This document shows, one piece after another, positions 51,822-60,561 of a stretch of 64,000 bases of DNA. Below the pieces are notes generated by a model. The model was given only the letters and a program-made list of their open reading frames with translations, was not told where the DNA came from and did not search any database. Numbering within the stretch: position 1 is the stretch's first letter; the number at the start of each line of letters is the position of its first letter. Origin of the DNA: Betaproteobacteria bacterium. Lineage in GTDB: Bacteria > Pseudomonadota > Gammaproteobacteria > Burkholderiales > Rhodocyclaceae. A program made the position numbers and the translations under genes. The DNA is taken from assembly GCA_009781175.1 (NCBI GenBank), contig WQYQ01000003.1, forward strand, positions 62,001 to 126,000, written 5' to 3'.

Positions 51822-52525
51822 GTTTCAACCCGCAGCGCCTGATATATCGCTCCCATATCGCGCGCCTGCCAAAGCGCGGTGCCGACAAGCACCGCGTTTG
51901 CGCCGGAGGCCGCAGCCAGCTTCGCATCTTCCGCCGACAGGATTCCGCTTTCGCTGATGAGCAATGCGCCAGCGGGCACGCCGGACGCCAGAGCAGCGGT
52001 TCGGCCTGGCCCGCCGTCATCTTTCTCAAACGTGACGATGTTGCGGTTGTTGATGCCGACGAGGCGCGCGCCCAATTGGTTCGCCTGCTTCATCTCCTGC
52101 GCCGTGTGGACTTCGACGAACGGCTCCATGCCCAGCGTCAGCGTTTTTTCATACAGCGCCCGCAGGTTTTTTTCGTCGGTAATCGCGCAAATCAGCAGCA
52201 CCGCCGCCGCGCCAAGTGCCGCCGTTTCTTCAAGCTGGTCTGCGTGCGTGATGAAGTCTTTTCTGAGCACCGGCACATTCACGGCCTGCGCGATGGCGCT
52301 GAGCAATTCGGCGCTGCCGCCGAAGCGTTCGCGCTCGGTGACGACCGACAGCACGGGCGCCCCGCCGCGAACGAGAGCCTGCGCCACATCCACAGGGTCG
52401 CGCCCGCGCAGCAGGTCGCCTTCTTTGGGCGAAACGCATTTGATGTCGGGAATCACGGCGACGAGTCCGCGCGCGTTTTCCGCCGTGATCGCGGCGGAAA
52501 ACCGTCCCGGATGCGTGATGCTCAT
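51806..52525 (-). CDS. trpC: Indole-3-glycerol-phosphate synthase
   Basis: TIM-barrel enzyme of 239 aa; makes indole-3-glycerol phosphate from CdRP. Motifs: VIPDIKCVSPKEGDLL (usual form AEIKRASPSKG), LSVVTERERFGGS, PVLRKDFITHADQLEE, GINNRNIVTFE, LISESGI. Shorter at the N-terminus than the usual 255-270 aa enzyme. The altered first motif again suggests an unusual lineage. Overlaps trpD by 4 bp. Confidence 0.88.
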   Translation of the reverse strand: MSITHPGRFSAAITAENARGLVAVIPDIKCVSPKEGDLLRGRDPVDVAQALVRGGAPVLSVVTERERFGGSAELLSAIAQAVNVPVLRKDFITHADQLEETAALGAAAVLLICAITDEKNLRALYEKTLTLGMEPFVEVHTAQEMKQANQLGARLVGINNRNIVTFEKDDGGPGRTAALASGVPAGALLISESGILSAEDAKLAAASGANAVLVGTALWQARDMGAIYQALRVETCAPA

Positions 52526-53553
52526 GCAGCGGCCTTGAAGCTGTTGGACATTTCCTTCAACTCCTGCAATTTTCTTGCCGCCGCGCCGCTGTCGATCAAC
52601 TCGCCCGCCAGTTTGATTCCTGCTGGAAAATCATCGGTCTTGCCACCGACGATCAGCGCCCCGGCCGCGTTCAAAATGATGGCGTCGCGGTGCGCATCCC
52701 TTACCCGGCCTGAAAAAACGCCGTTGATCGTTGCCGCGTTGACCTCGGGCGTGCCGGTCTTGATGTCCGCCAGGGTGCAGCGGGTCAGGCCGAAATCTTC
52801 CGGCTCGATCTCGAAGGTGGTGACCTCGCCGTTTTTCAGGTGATTGATCCGCGTTTTTCCCAGCAGCGAGATTTCATCCAGCCCATCCAGGCCGTGCACG
52901 AACATGGCGTTGGTGTAGCCGAGTTCCTTGGCCACGAAAGTAACGGTGTCGAGCAGGTCCGGCTTGTAGACGCCGAGCAGGTGCCGGGGCGCGAAGGCGG
53001 GATTGATCAGCGGCCCGATAATCGAATAGAAAATTGTCTTGATGCCGAGATCGGCTTCGGCAGGCAGCACCTTGAGCATCACCGGATGAAACAGCGGCGC
53101 GTACAGAAAAGCGATGCCGATTTCCTCGATCATCTTTTCCACTTGGTGCGGCTGCAAGTTGATGTTGATGCCGAGCGCCTCCAGCACATCGGCGCTGCCG
53201 GACAGGCTGGCGATCGAGCGGCTGCCGTGCTTGGCGATGGGAATGCCCGTCGCCGCTGCAACCAGCGCCGTCGCCGTCGAAATATTGAAGGTGGACAGCC
53301 CACCGCCGGTGCCGCAGGTGTCCATCATCTCGCCTGCCACCCTGGGTTTCAGGGGTACGCAGTTGTCGCGCATGGCTTTGGCGATATACGCAATTTCTTG
53401 CAGCGACGCGCCCTTCATCAGTAGCGCCACTTGAAAGCCCGCGATTTGAACGTCGCTGACCGCCCCTTGATTGATGGCAGCAATCAGTTCGGAAACCTCA
53501 GGCTCCGTAAGTTCTTGATGGGTCGTTATTTTTCCCAGGATTTTCTTATACAA
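52522..53553 (-). CDS. trpD: Anthranilate phosphoribosyltransferase
   Basis: Enzyme of 343 aa joining anthranilate and PRPP. PRPP-binding DTCGTGGGLSTFNIST, then IAKHGSRSIASLSGSADVLEALG and the Mg/diphosphate DE pair in GLDGLDEISLLG. Start taken as TTG at 53553 because AAGGAG lies ten bases upstream and the resulting length equals the family norm; the frame stays open 35 codons further but no better start exists. First gene of trpDCF; no trpE, G, A or B in the window. Confidence 0.88.
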   Translation of the reverse strand: MYKKILGKITTHQELTEPEVSELIAAINQGAVSDVQIAGFQVALLMKGASLQEIAYIAKAMRDNCVPLKPRVAGEMMDTCGTGGGLSTFNISTATALVAAATGIPIAKHGSRSIASLSGSADVLEALGININLQPHQVEKMIEEIGIAFLYAPLFHPVMLKVLPAEADLGIKTIFYSIIGPLINPAFAPRHLLGVYKPDLLDTVTFVAKELGYTNAMFVHGLDGLDEISLLGKTRINHLKNGEVTTFEIEPEDFGLTRCTLADIKTGTPEVNAATINGVFSGRVRDAHRDAIILNAAGALIVGGKTDDFPAGIKLAGELIDSGAAARKLQELKEMSNSFKAAA

Positions 53554-53678
53554 AACCGTTTCACTCCTTAACAGCGCGGTAACTTGGGTTTGAGCTTGCA
53601 AAACCCAACCAATGCAATGTGAGAAAAAGTATACGTTACCTGTTTTACCTTTGTTCAATGCTTCCCGCGCCGGAAAAC

Positions 53679-53704
53679 AAAAAGGCGCCCGCGAGCGCCT
53701 TTTT
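53679..53704. terminator. Terminator after aceB
   Basis: AAAAAGGCGC (53679-53688), loop CCGCGA, GCGCCTTTTT (53695-53704). On the minus strand it is directly downstream of the malate synthase gene and upstream of the trpD leader. Confidence 0.88.
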
Positions 53705-53727
53705 GCCGGTGTGGAACGTGGCGCCCG

Positions 53728-55317
53728 TTATTCCAGCGCTTCGTAAAGCGGCAGCGTGAGAAATTCGGTGAAGTCTTCGCGGGTGCTCATGTCCTCGAAG
53801 ATTTTCGCCGCCTGCGCGTAGGTCGGTTCGTTCGGGCCGACGGCGCTGTGCACTTTTTCAAGCTCCTGCGGAACCAGTTCGCGCACGAGTTCGGCGGTGA
53901 CCTTGCGGCCGTCGTCGAGCACGCCCTTGGGCGAACGAATCCACTGCCACACCTGCGAGCGGCTGATTTCGGCGGTGGCGGCGTCTTCCATCAGGTTGTG
54001 GATCGGCACGCAGCCGTTGCCGGCGAGCCAGGAGCCGAGGTAGTGGATGCCGACGTTGATGTTGTTGCGCAGGCCGGTTTCGGTGATCGGCGCTTCGGGT
54101 TGGAAGTCCAGGAGGTCTTTACCCGCAACGGTCACATCGTCGCGCTGCTTGTCGATCTGGTTGCGCTTGTCGCCGAGCACCGCCTTGAACTCGGCCATCG
54201 CCGCGTCGACGAGGCCCGGATGCGCGACCCAGCCGCCGTCGTAGCCGTCGGTCGCGTCGCGCCGCTTGTCGGAGATGATGCCCTGCATGGCGATTTCGTT
54301 CTTCGCCGGATCGTTCTTGATCGGGATCAGCGCCGACATGCCGCCGATCGCCGGCGCGTTGCGCTTGTGGCAGGTCTTGAGCAGCAGCAGCGCGTAGGCG
54401 CGCATGAAAGGCACGGTCATCGTGATCTTGCTGCGCTCGGCGAGGCAGAAGCTGCGGTCGACCTTGAACTTCTTGATGCACGAGAAGATGTAATCCCAGC
54501 GGCCCGCGTTGAGGCCCGAAGAGTGTTCGCGCAGTTCGTACAGAATCTCGTCCATTTCGAAGGCGGCGAGAATCGTTTCGATCAGCACGGTCGCCTTGAT
54601 CGTGCCGCGCGGCAGGCCCAGTTCGTCCTGCGCCATGCAGAAAATGTCGTTCCACAGGCGCGCTTCGAGGTGGCTTTCCATCTTTGGCAGATAGAAGTAG
54701 GGGCCGGCGCCGCGTGCGAGCAGTTCCTTCGCGTTATGGAACAGGAACAGCGCGAAATCGAAGATGCCGCCCGCAACGCGCTGGCCGTCGACCTTCACAT
54801 GCTTCTCGTCGAGGTGCCAGCCGCGCGGCCGCACCACGAGCGTCGCGACTTTCTCGTTGAGCTTGTACTGCTTGCCGCCGGATTCGAGGCTGATCGTGCG
54901 GCGGATCGCGTCGTACACGTTGATCTGCCCCTCCATCTGGTTCATCCAGTTCGGCGTGTTCGAGTCCTCGAAATCGGTCATGTAGCTGTCCGCGCCCGAG
55001 TTCAGCGCATTGATAATCATCTTGCGCTCGACCGGGCCGGTGATCTCGACGCGGCGGCATTCGAGCGCCGGCGGAATCGGCGCGATCTTCCAGTCGCCGT
55101 CGCGGATGTGCTGGGTCTCGGACAGAAAGTCCGGGCGCTCGCCAGCGTCGAGGCGCTTCGTGCGTTCCACGCGGGCGGCAAGCAGGCTCTGGCGGCGGGC
55201 TTCGAAGCTGCGGTGCAGTTTCGCGACGAGGCCGAGCGCTTCGGGCGTCAGGATGCGTTCGAATTCGGGTGTGATCGGGGCATCGATCTGGATGCCGGCG
55301 GGCAGTTGCAGGGCCAT
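53728..55317 (-). CDS. aceB: Malate synthase A
   Basis: Glyoxylate-cycle enzyme of 529 aa condensing glyoxylate and acetyl-CoA. Signature segments: MTDFEDSNTPNWMNQMEGQ, VVRPRGWHLDEKH, YFYLPKMESHLEARLWNDIF, ATVLIETILAAFEMDEIL and the catalytic Asp in the C-terminal NLMEDAATAEISR. It is needed for growth on acetate-yielding substrates. Divergent from a LysR gene with a TTGC-N7-GCAA box between. Confidence 0.96.
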   Translation of the reverse strand: MALQLPAGIQIDAPITPEFERILTPEALGLVAKLHRSFEARRQSLLAARVERTKRLDAGERPDFLSETQHIRDGDWKIAPIPPALECRRVEITGPVERKMIINALNSGADSYMTDFEDSNTPNWMNQMEGQINVYDAIRRTISLESGGKQYKLNEKVATLVVRPRGWHLDEKHVKVDGQRVAGGIFDFALFLFHNAKELLARGAGPYFYLPKMESHLEARLWNDIFCMAQDELGLPRGTIKATVLIETILAAFEMDEILYELREHSSGLNAGRWDYIFSCIKKFKVDRSFCLAERSKITMTVPFMRAYALLLLKTCHKRNAPAIGGMSALIPIKNDPAKNEIAMQGIISDKRRDATDGYDGGWVAHPGLVDAAMAEFKAVLGDKRNQIDKQRDDVTVAGKDLLDFQPEAPITETGLRNNINVGIHYLGSWLAGNGCVPIHNLMEDAATAEISRSQVWQWIRSPKGVLDDGRKVTAELVRELVPQELEKVHSAVGPNEPTYAQAAKIFEDMSTREDFTEFLTLPLYEALE

Positions 55318-55344
55318 GTTTTATCTCTTGGTCAAGTGAATATA

Positions 55345-55359
55345 TTGCCGGCTTTGCAA
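55345..55359. promoter_or_regulatory. LysR-type box between aceB and the LysR gene
   Basis: TTGCCGGCTTTGCAA is a T-N11-A palindrome (TTGC/GCAA), the consensus form of a LysR-regulator site. It is 28 bases upstream of the aceB start, in the 132-bp divergent intergenic region; an AT-rich AAATAAATTTATTT palindrome follows near 55420. Confidence 0.55.
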
Positions 55360-55449
55360 AGTCGGCTGTGTACTTCGGTTACTTTATTCCAAGTTCAAAA
55401 TGATTAGAATCCCCTCGAAAATAAATTTATTTTTGACTAAATCACAAAA

Positions 55450-56355
55450 ATGGATCGCTTCAAGGAGTTGCAAAGTTTCGTGCTTGCCGCTTCGCGCGGC
55501 AGTCTGAGCGCGGCGGCGCGCGCAGAAGGTGTATCGGCCGCCGTCATCAGCCGCCGGCTCGATGCGCTCGAACAACGGCTGGGTGTGCGTCTACTGGTCC
55601 GAACGACGCGCCGCGTGTCCTTGACTTACGAAGGCGCGGCTTTTCTTGAGGACGCCCAGCGGATTCTCGACGAACTGGCGAATGCCGAAGCCGCAGTCAG
55701 CCTTGGCGGCATCAAGGCCAGCGGGCATATCCGCCTAACCGCGCCGGCGGGTTTCGGGCGCTTGTACATCGCGCCGCTGGTGCAGGCTTTTCTTGAGGAT
55801 CACTCCGAGGTCAGCGTCGACCTCGATCTGGGGGACCGCGTTGTCGACATCGTCAATGAAGGCTTCGACTGCGCGATTCGCTTCGGCGAACTGAGCGATT
55901 CGAGCCTCGTGTCGATCAAGCTCGGGCAAAACCGCCGGCTCGTCGTGGCGAGTCCGGCCTACCTCGAAAAACACGGAACGCCGGCTTCGCTCGACGATCT
56001 TGCCCGGCACAATTGCCTCACGCTTGGCCAGCAGCGCGGCTGGCTGTTCGCCAATCCGGCCGACCTCGCCGCGACGCTCAGCGTCAAAGTCGCGGGGCGC
56101 TTCGTCTGCAACGACGGGGCGGTTTTGCACGAATGGGCACTTGCCGGTCTGGGCCTCGCCTGGCGCTCGTTCTGGGAAGTCGGGGAGGATTTGCGCGCGG
56201 GCCGCCTCGCGCCGGTTCTGGAGCATCTGGCTGCGCCACCGATCGGGGTTTATGCGGTATTCCCCCAGCGGCGCCAGCTTGCGCTCAGAGTGCGTCTGCT
56301 CATCGACAGTTTCAAGCACGCGTTTGCCGCGCATCCGTTGGATAGGGGGAGGTGA
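55450..56355 (+). CDS. LysR family transcriptional regulator
   Basis: LysR regulator of 301 aa of the CrgA/AaeR-like subgroup: winged helix FVLAASRGSLSAAARAEGVSAAVISRRLDALEQRLGVRLLVRTTR, hinge, then effector domain (GHIRLTAPAGFGRLYIAPLV, FDCAIRFGELSDSSLV). It probably controls aceB, from which it diverges, and itself. Confidence 0.9.
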   Translation: MDRFKELQSFVLAASRGSLSAAARAEGVSAAVISRRLDALEQRLGVRLLVRTTRRVSLTYEGAAFLEDAQRILDELANAEAAVSLGGIKASGHIRLTAPAGFGRLYIAPLVQAFLEDHSEVSVDLDLGDRVVDIVNEGFDCAIRFGELSDSSLVSIKLGQNRRLVVASPAYLEKHGTPASLDDLARHNCLTLGQQRGWLFANPADLAATLSVKVAGRFVCNDGAVLHEWALAGLGLAWRSFWEVGEDLRAGRLAPVLEHLAAPPIGVYAVFPQRRQLALRVRLLIDSFKHAFAAHPLDRGR

Positions 56356-56414
56356 GATGCGAGTGGTCTTTTTGCGGTACGAAGTATATATCTACGCAGT
56401 AAAAGGGGGCCGAG

Positions 56415-56708
56415 ATGATAGAGACGCGTATTGTCAAACTGTTTAAGAATGGCGCCAGTCAAGCGGTCCGCCTTCCGGCGGAGTTCCGCTTCGAAGGCGA
56501 GGAAGTCTATGCCACGCGCGATGATGCGACTGGCGATGTCGTGCTGTCGAACCGGCCGGGCGCCAACGCCTGGAATGACTTCTTCGAGTTGCTGCACTCC
56601 GTCGAGGCTCCGGCCGATTTCATGGCCGAGCGCCTGCTGAATGCACTCCCGCCGGAGCGCGGCGTTTTTGACGATGAGGCGGCGCCGGACGCGGACGGGG
56701 AGCGGTAG
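56415..56708 (+). CDS. VapB-type antitoxin (AbrB/SpoVT-like)
   Basis: Antitoxin of 97 aa with a swapped-hairpin DNA-binding N-terminus (RIVKLFKNGASQAVRLPAEFRF). The C-terminal part neutralises VapC. It begins after AGGGGG. A partly symmetric AT-rich stretch GCGGTACGAAGTATATATCTACGC about 15-40 bases upstream may be the autoregulated promoter. The gene is followed after 2 bp by vapC. Confidence 0.9.
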   Translation: MIETRIVKLFKNGASQAVRLPAEFRFEGEEVYATRDDATGDVVLSNRPGANAWNDFFELLHSVEAPADFMAERLLNALPPERGVFDDEAAPDADGER

Positions 56709-56710
56709 CC

Positions 56711-57112
56711 ATGCTGCACATGCTGGATACCGACACCGCAAGCTATCTCATCAAAGGAAGATCGCCGGCGGTCGAAAATCGCTTGGCGGCCCTCGCGCCG
56801 TCCATGATCTGTATCTCGGTGATGACGCGGGCTGAGTTGCGGTACGGGCTGAAACGGCTGCCTGCTGATCATCGCCTTCACTTGGCGGTGCGCCAATTCC
56901 TCAAGATCGTCCGCACTTTGCCGTGGAACGCGGAGGCGGCCGGCTGGTATGCCGATATTCGCCATCAACTCGTCAGCACCGGCCAACCGATCGGCGAACT
57001 GGACATGATGATCGCCGCCCATTCGCTCTCAGCCGGCGCGGTGCTGGTTACCAACCGCCGCCGCCATTACGAGCGGATCGAAGCGCCGTTGATACTGGAG
57101 AATTGGGCATGA
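56711..57112 (+). CDS. VapC-type PIN-domain ribonuclease toxin
   Basis: PIN-domain toxin of 133 aa. Acidic Mg site: D in MLDTDTASYLIKG, E in TRAELRYGL, D in IGELDMMIAAH and a later conserved TNRRRHYERI. VapC toxins cleave tRNA or rRNA loops. The TGA stop is inside the left arm of a palindromic element shared with the convergent pilY1 gene. Confidence 0.92.
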   Translation: MLHMLDTDTASYLIKGRSPAVENRLAALAPSMICISVMTRAELRYGLKRLPADHRLHLAVRQFLKIVRTLPWNAEAAGWYADIRHQLVSTGQPIGELDMMIAAHSLSAGAVLVTNRRRHYERIEAPLILENWA

Positions 57113-57173
57113 CCAACGGGTTAGCACAAGGCCCCGCCATTGACGGCGGGGCTTTGCGCTCAAGCCGTGGTCA
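57110..57173 (-). ncRNA. Partial structured repeat element, copy D (H1 only)
   Basis: On the minus strand it begins TGACCACGGCTTGAGCGCAA, as copy A does, then the H1 hairpin CCCCGCC GTCAAT GGCGGGG, and ends after H1, lacking H2 and H3. Outer arms TGACCA (57110-57115) and TGGTCA (57168-57173) are inverted. The left TGA is the stop codon of vapC and the right TCA is the stop codon of pilY1 on the other strand, so the element fills the whole space between two convergent genes and closes both. Confidence 0.62.
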
Positions 57174-60100
57174 ATTAATCAGCTCACGCCACGAGACGCG
57201 GCGTGGGGTGCCGCTGCCGCCGCCCGTTTGTGGAAGACCCTCATCGGGGCCTATCGGCTTCAAACCGCCGCCGCTGTCCTGGATTATCAGCTTGATACTG
57301 TTTTTGACCTTGACCCAGCTTTGGCCGACGATCATCGCGTTGGGGTCGTAGAGTCCGCCCGTGGGCTGATCGTTTTGCACGTAGCTCCCGCCGCTGGAGA
57401 CGTTGAGGTAGTACAGCCACGATGAGCCGCCCAACACGCAGGCTTCGTTGCTCGGAATGGCGGAGGCGACGACGAGCATGTCGTTGAGCAGGCCCATGTT
57501 GGTGGCCACGCGCTCGGAAGTGTGTGGGAGATCGACATACCAGCCCCCCGCCGTGCTCCAATCGACGGTATTGCTGGTCAATGTCGCGTTCGTGCCGCTG
57601 AGCGTGAAGCTCTGCTGCACGAAAGCGGCGTTGTTGCGAGCAATGCCCCAGCTTGTGTTGGTCAAGGGGTCTTTCACCGCGTAGATGCTCTGCTGCGTGG
57701 TGTCGCTGATGTCGCTTACGCCCAGGTAGCGGCCCGTGGCGATCACCACGACCGCGGTCCCCTTCTGGGGCTCGATGAGCTGCGGCCTGATCGTGACCGG
57801 CTGCGGTGTGCCACCGACCTGGAACTGGGCCAGTTTCAACGCGGCCTGGTACGGTTGCACGAGATTGTCGATGTCGAAGCGCCAAAGGTTGCCGAGCACG
57901 TCGCCACCGTAGAAACGTAGCGCGGTGTTATCGGCCGGGTCGTCGACCCAGGCATTGATTTGGGCAAGCCCGCCCGTGCCCGCGCCAGTACTGATGTCGA
58001 GCTTCTTCGTGCCGTTGTAGGCATCGACTACGTAGAGGTGACCTTGTCCATCGCCGCCTGCGTTGTAGCCTGAGGTGAAAGCTACCACCCAGGTGCCGTC
58101 GGCGCGCTTGGTGATCATCGGGTTGCCGAAGCTTTGGCCCATGTTGGCGTCGTTGAATTCCCACAGCGACTTCGGATTTGCCGGGTCGGTGATGTCCAGC
58201 GCGTAATAGCCGGGTCCGCCCGCGTTGAAACCGCCTACCAGGATCGTCTTCCAGACGCCGCCGACCTGGATGTCGCCCATCACCGGCGCACCATCGACGA
58301 AATACAAGTGACGCGAGGCGTAGTCGGTGTCCGACAGCCGGTACATGTTGGCCATCACCTGCCCCGGCACGTAGGCCCAGAGTTCGGTGCCGCCGTCGGC
58401 GCTGTCGGCCGAGATCGCATGCAGCATGCCGTCGTTCGCAGCGGTATACAGCATCGGCTTGCGGTTGGTGTTGCTATTGGCGAAGCTAGCGTAGCCGCTG
58501 TCGTTATAGATGAAAGGAGGGGAGCCGATGTAGACCGGCGCGCCGCCGATGATGTCGCCCAGGATGTGGTCGCGCGGGCGGAAGAGTGCGCCGAGCGAGT
58601 TGCCCGAGCTGTCGGTACTCGGCGCCTCGCGCGTGCGGTCGCCGCGTAGGTAGTTCACTAGCTCGGCGCCGCTGTTGGCTACGGCGAGTTCGGTCGAACT
58701 CAACTTATTGCACTGCGTTGGTACGGGGGAGGGTTTTCCGCACAGGTTGTCGAAGTAGCCCTTCTGCGTGGTGCTCAGGTTGGCGTAGGTGAAGGAGCTC
58801 AGCGCACCGGTGCCATCGCGGAACAGGATCTTGCGGTTTGTCTGCGGTAACGTGTCGATCTTGGCTTGCGCCGACCACAGGGGCGTGGTGCCGATTGTGC
58901 CGTCGTCGGGGTTGAACGAGAAGGCTTGCACATCGCCGGTCCACGCCTGCGTCATGTAGCTAGCCTTGTAAACCTGGCTGTCGCCGGAGGTCAGCGCGAG
59001 CGTGTTGGTTCCCGCTGCCGAGCCGGCGCCGGACGTGGCCGCGACCTTGGTCAGCGCATCGTTGATGGCGTTGCTTAGCGACGCAGCGTTGAGCGCTGAG
59101 TAGTACTGGCCGCGCCCGTTGACGGCAGTGTGCCAGAGGTCGTCGATCGTGGTGGCGTCGCCGCCGGCAGTGGGCGGCACGGGCCAGTTGATCGTGCCGT
59201 TCTTGAGGTCGACATAGGCGCCGCTCGTCTGCGCAAGGTAATTGGGGTCAAAGGGCAGCGTGCCGTTCACACCTAGACCGATGGAGAAGGTGCTCATGTG
59301 CTGCCAGGTGGCCGGGTTTGTAGGCAGCGGTTTGAGTGTGTCATTGGAGCACACGTCCACGCCGGAACTCCCCGAGGTACAGTTGTTCAGCGCGGGGGTG
59401 CGCAGGTCGGTAACCCAGTAATACTGGGCGACATCGGAGAGCGTGTCGCTACTGCCCTTGCTACCGTTCTCGCCCGTGCCGTCGAACACCGGGCGAGGTG
59501 TCGTCGTCGTGTTTAGAACGCCGTCTTGGTTGCCGACGGCGCTTGAGCCGTCGAGCTTGTAGCCCGTGCCGGTATTCCAGTAGCCGTCGGTGGTCAGCAG
59601 CGCGTAGTTGCGTTGGCAGGAATACTGCATCGGGTCGTATTGGCTGGTGGAAGCCTTGTTAGCGTAATAACGGCCCACGCGCGAGAGCGCGGTGCGCAGT
59701 GGCGTGTTCCCGTTGGCGGCGACGCCGTACAAGCTGGTGTAAAAGTCGGTTTTTTGCGCGGGGCCGAAGTCCTTCACGTCGCGAAAGCCCATGCCCGGCG
59801 TCACGCTCGTGTTGGCGCTGGTGCTGCCGGGGGTGTTGATGGTGGTGAAGCCGACCCGGTAGCTGTCGTCGATGTCTTTCATCGCCAGGCCCAGCGCGGT
59901 GCGCATCATCAGGATGCGCGTGTGGTAGTAGGCATACCAGTTGGCGTAGGCCTGTTTCTGCGTGGCGTTGAGGCTGCTGACCAGGACTTTTGTGAAGACG
60001 CTGCTCGCCTTCGAGGTGGATGTGGTGCATTCCGTGTAGAAGGTCGTGGTGGAGTCGACTTTAGCTGAGCCGTTAGACTGGATCTTGTAGGTCCAATTCA

Positions 60101-60545
60101 GCGCTTTCTGTGCGCCGGAGTACTGATAATAGTAGTTGTAGCTGGTATTGGTGGTGAGGTTGGTTGAGCCGGTCGTGCTGGTGTAACCGTCGGACGGTGC
60201 TTTGGTGATGTCGATGTTCGGATAGGAAGTGCCATCAGCATAAACCGGCGGCGGATAAGCGTTGTTCGGGTCGAAGGCCACGCCGTTGCATTGTGCCGAG
60301 TAGTAGCCATATGCGCTTGTGGACGACATATCATCCGGCATGTAGGCGCTTCCCATCGAGCCCGAGTTGTCGAGGATGAACATCAGGTTGGGCTTGGCCG
60401 TGATCCCGCCGCTGTTGACCAGTGGTTCGTTGGCTATGTCGGTGGTGGGGCCCGCGGCGTTTGCGGCGTGCATGCTAAGCACAGCGGTGGCGATGGCCGT
60501 CAGAATGGGAGCGCGGCGGGCGTGCGGTCTGGATGATGAGGTCAT
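57171..60545 (-). CDS. pilY1: Type IV pilus tip protein PilY1
   Basis: Large secreted pilus-associated protein of 1124 aa. Signal peptide about 1-31. N-terminal von Willebrand A domain with MIDAS DNSGSMG (D59, S61, S63). The C-terminal half is the PilY1 beta-propeller (YVPGQVMANMYRLSDTDYA, VDGAPVMGDIQVGG, FYGGDVLGNLWRFDIDN). PilY1 primes pilus assembly with minor pilins and acts as tip adhesin/mechanosensor. Start set at MTSSSRPHARR with GGGAG upstream. Last gene of the minor-pilin operon. Confidence 0.93.
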   Translation of the reverse strand: MTSSSRPHARRAPILTAIATAVLSMHAANAAGPTTDIANEPLVNSGGITAKPNLMFILDNSGSMGSAYMPDDMSSTSAYGYYSAQCNGVAFDPNNAYPPPVYADGTSYPNIDITKAPSDGYTSTTGSTNLTTNTSYNYYYQYSGAQKALNWTYKIQSNGSAKVDSTTTFYTECTTSTSKASSVFTKVLVSSLNATQKQAYANWYAYYHTRILMMRTALGLAMKDIDDSYRVGFTTINTPGSTSANTSVTPGMGFRDVKDFGPAQKTDFYTSLYGVAANGNTPLRTALSRVGRYYANKASTSQYDPMQYSCQRNYALLTTDGYWNTGTGYKLDGSSAVGNQDGVLNTTTTPRPVFDGTGENGSKGSSDTLSDVAQYYWVTDLRTPALNNCTSGSSGVDVCSNDTLKPLPTNPATWQHMSTFSIGLGVNGTLPFDPNYLAQTSGAYVDLKNGTINWPVPPTAGGDATTIDDLWHTAVNGRGQYYSALNAASLSNAINDALTKVAATSGAGSAAGTNTLALTSGDSQVYKASYMTQAWTGDVQAFSFNPDDGTIGTTPLWSAQAKIDTLPQTNRKILFRDGTGALSSFTYANLSTTQKGYFDNLCGKPSPVPTQCNKLSSTELAVANSGAELVNYLRGDRTREAPSTDSSGNSLGALFRPRDHILGDIIGGAPVYIGSPPFIYNDSGYASFANSNTNRKPMLYTAANDGMLHAISADSADGGTELWAYVPGQVMANMYRLSDTDYASRHLYFVDGAPVMGDIQVGGVWKTILVGGFNAGGPGYYALDITDPANPKSLWEFNDANMGQSFGNPMITKRADGTWVVAFTSGYNAGGDGQGHLYVVDAYNGTKKLDISTGAGTGGLAQINAWVDDPADNTALRFYGGDVLGNLWRFDIDNLVQPYQAALKLAQFQVGGTPQPVTIRPQLIEPQKGTAVVVIATGRYLGVSDISDTTQQSIYAVKDPLTNTSWGIARNNAAFVQQSFTLSGTNATLTSNTVDWSTAGGWYVDLPHTSERVATNMGLLNDMLVVASAIPSNEACVLGGSSWLYYLNVSSGGSYVQNDQPTGGLYDPNAMIVGQSWVKVKNSIKLIIQDSGGGLKPIGPDEGLPQTGGGSGTPRRVSWRELIN

Positions 60546-60561
60546 GGCTTGCGCTCCCTGA

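Noticed and set aside
52522-53658. Extended trpD start giving 378 aa
   Set aside because: The first 35 codons do not resemble TrpD, and a TTG with AAGGAG upstream gives the normal length.
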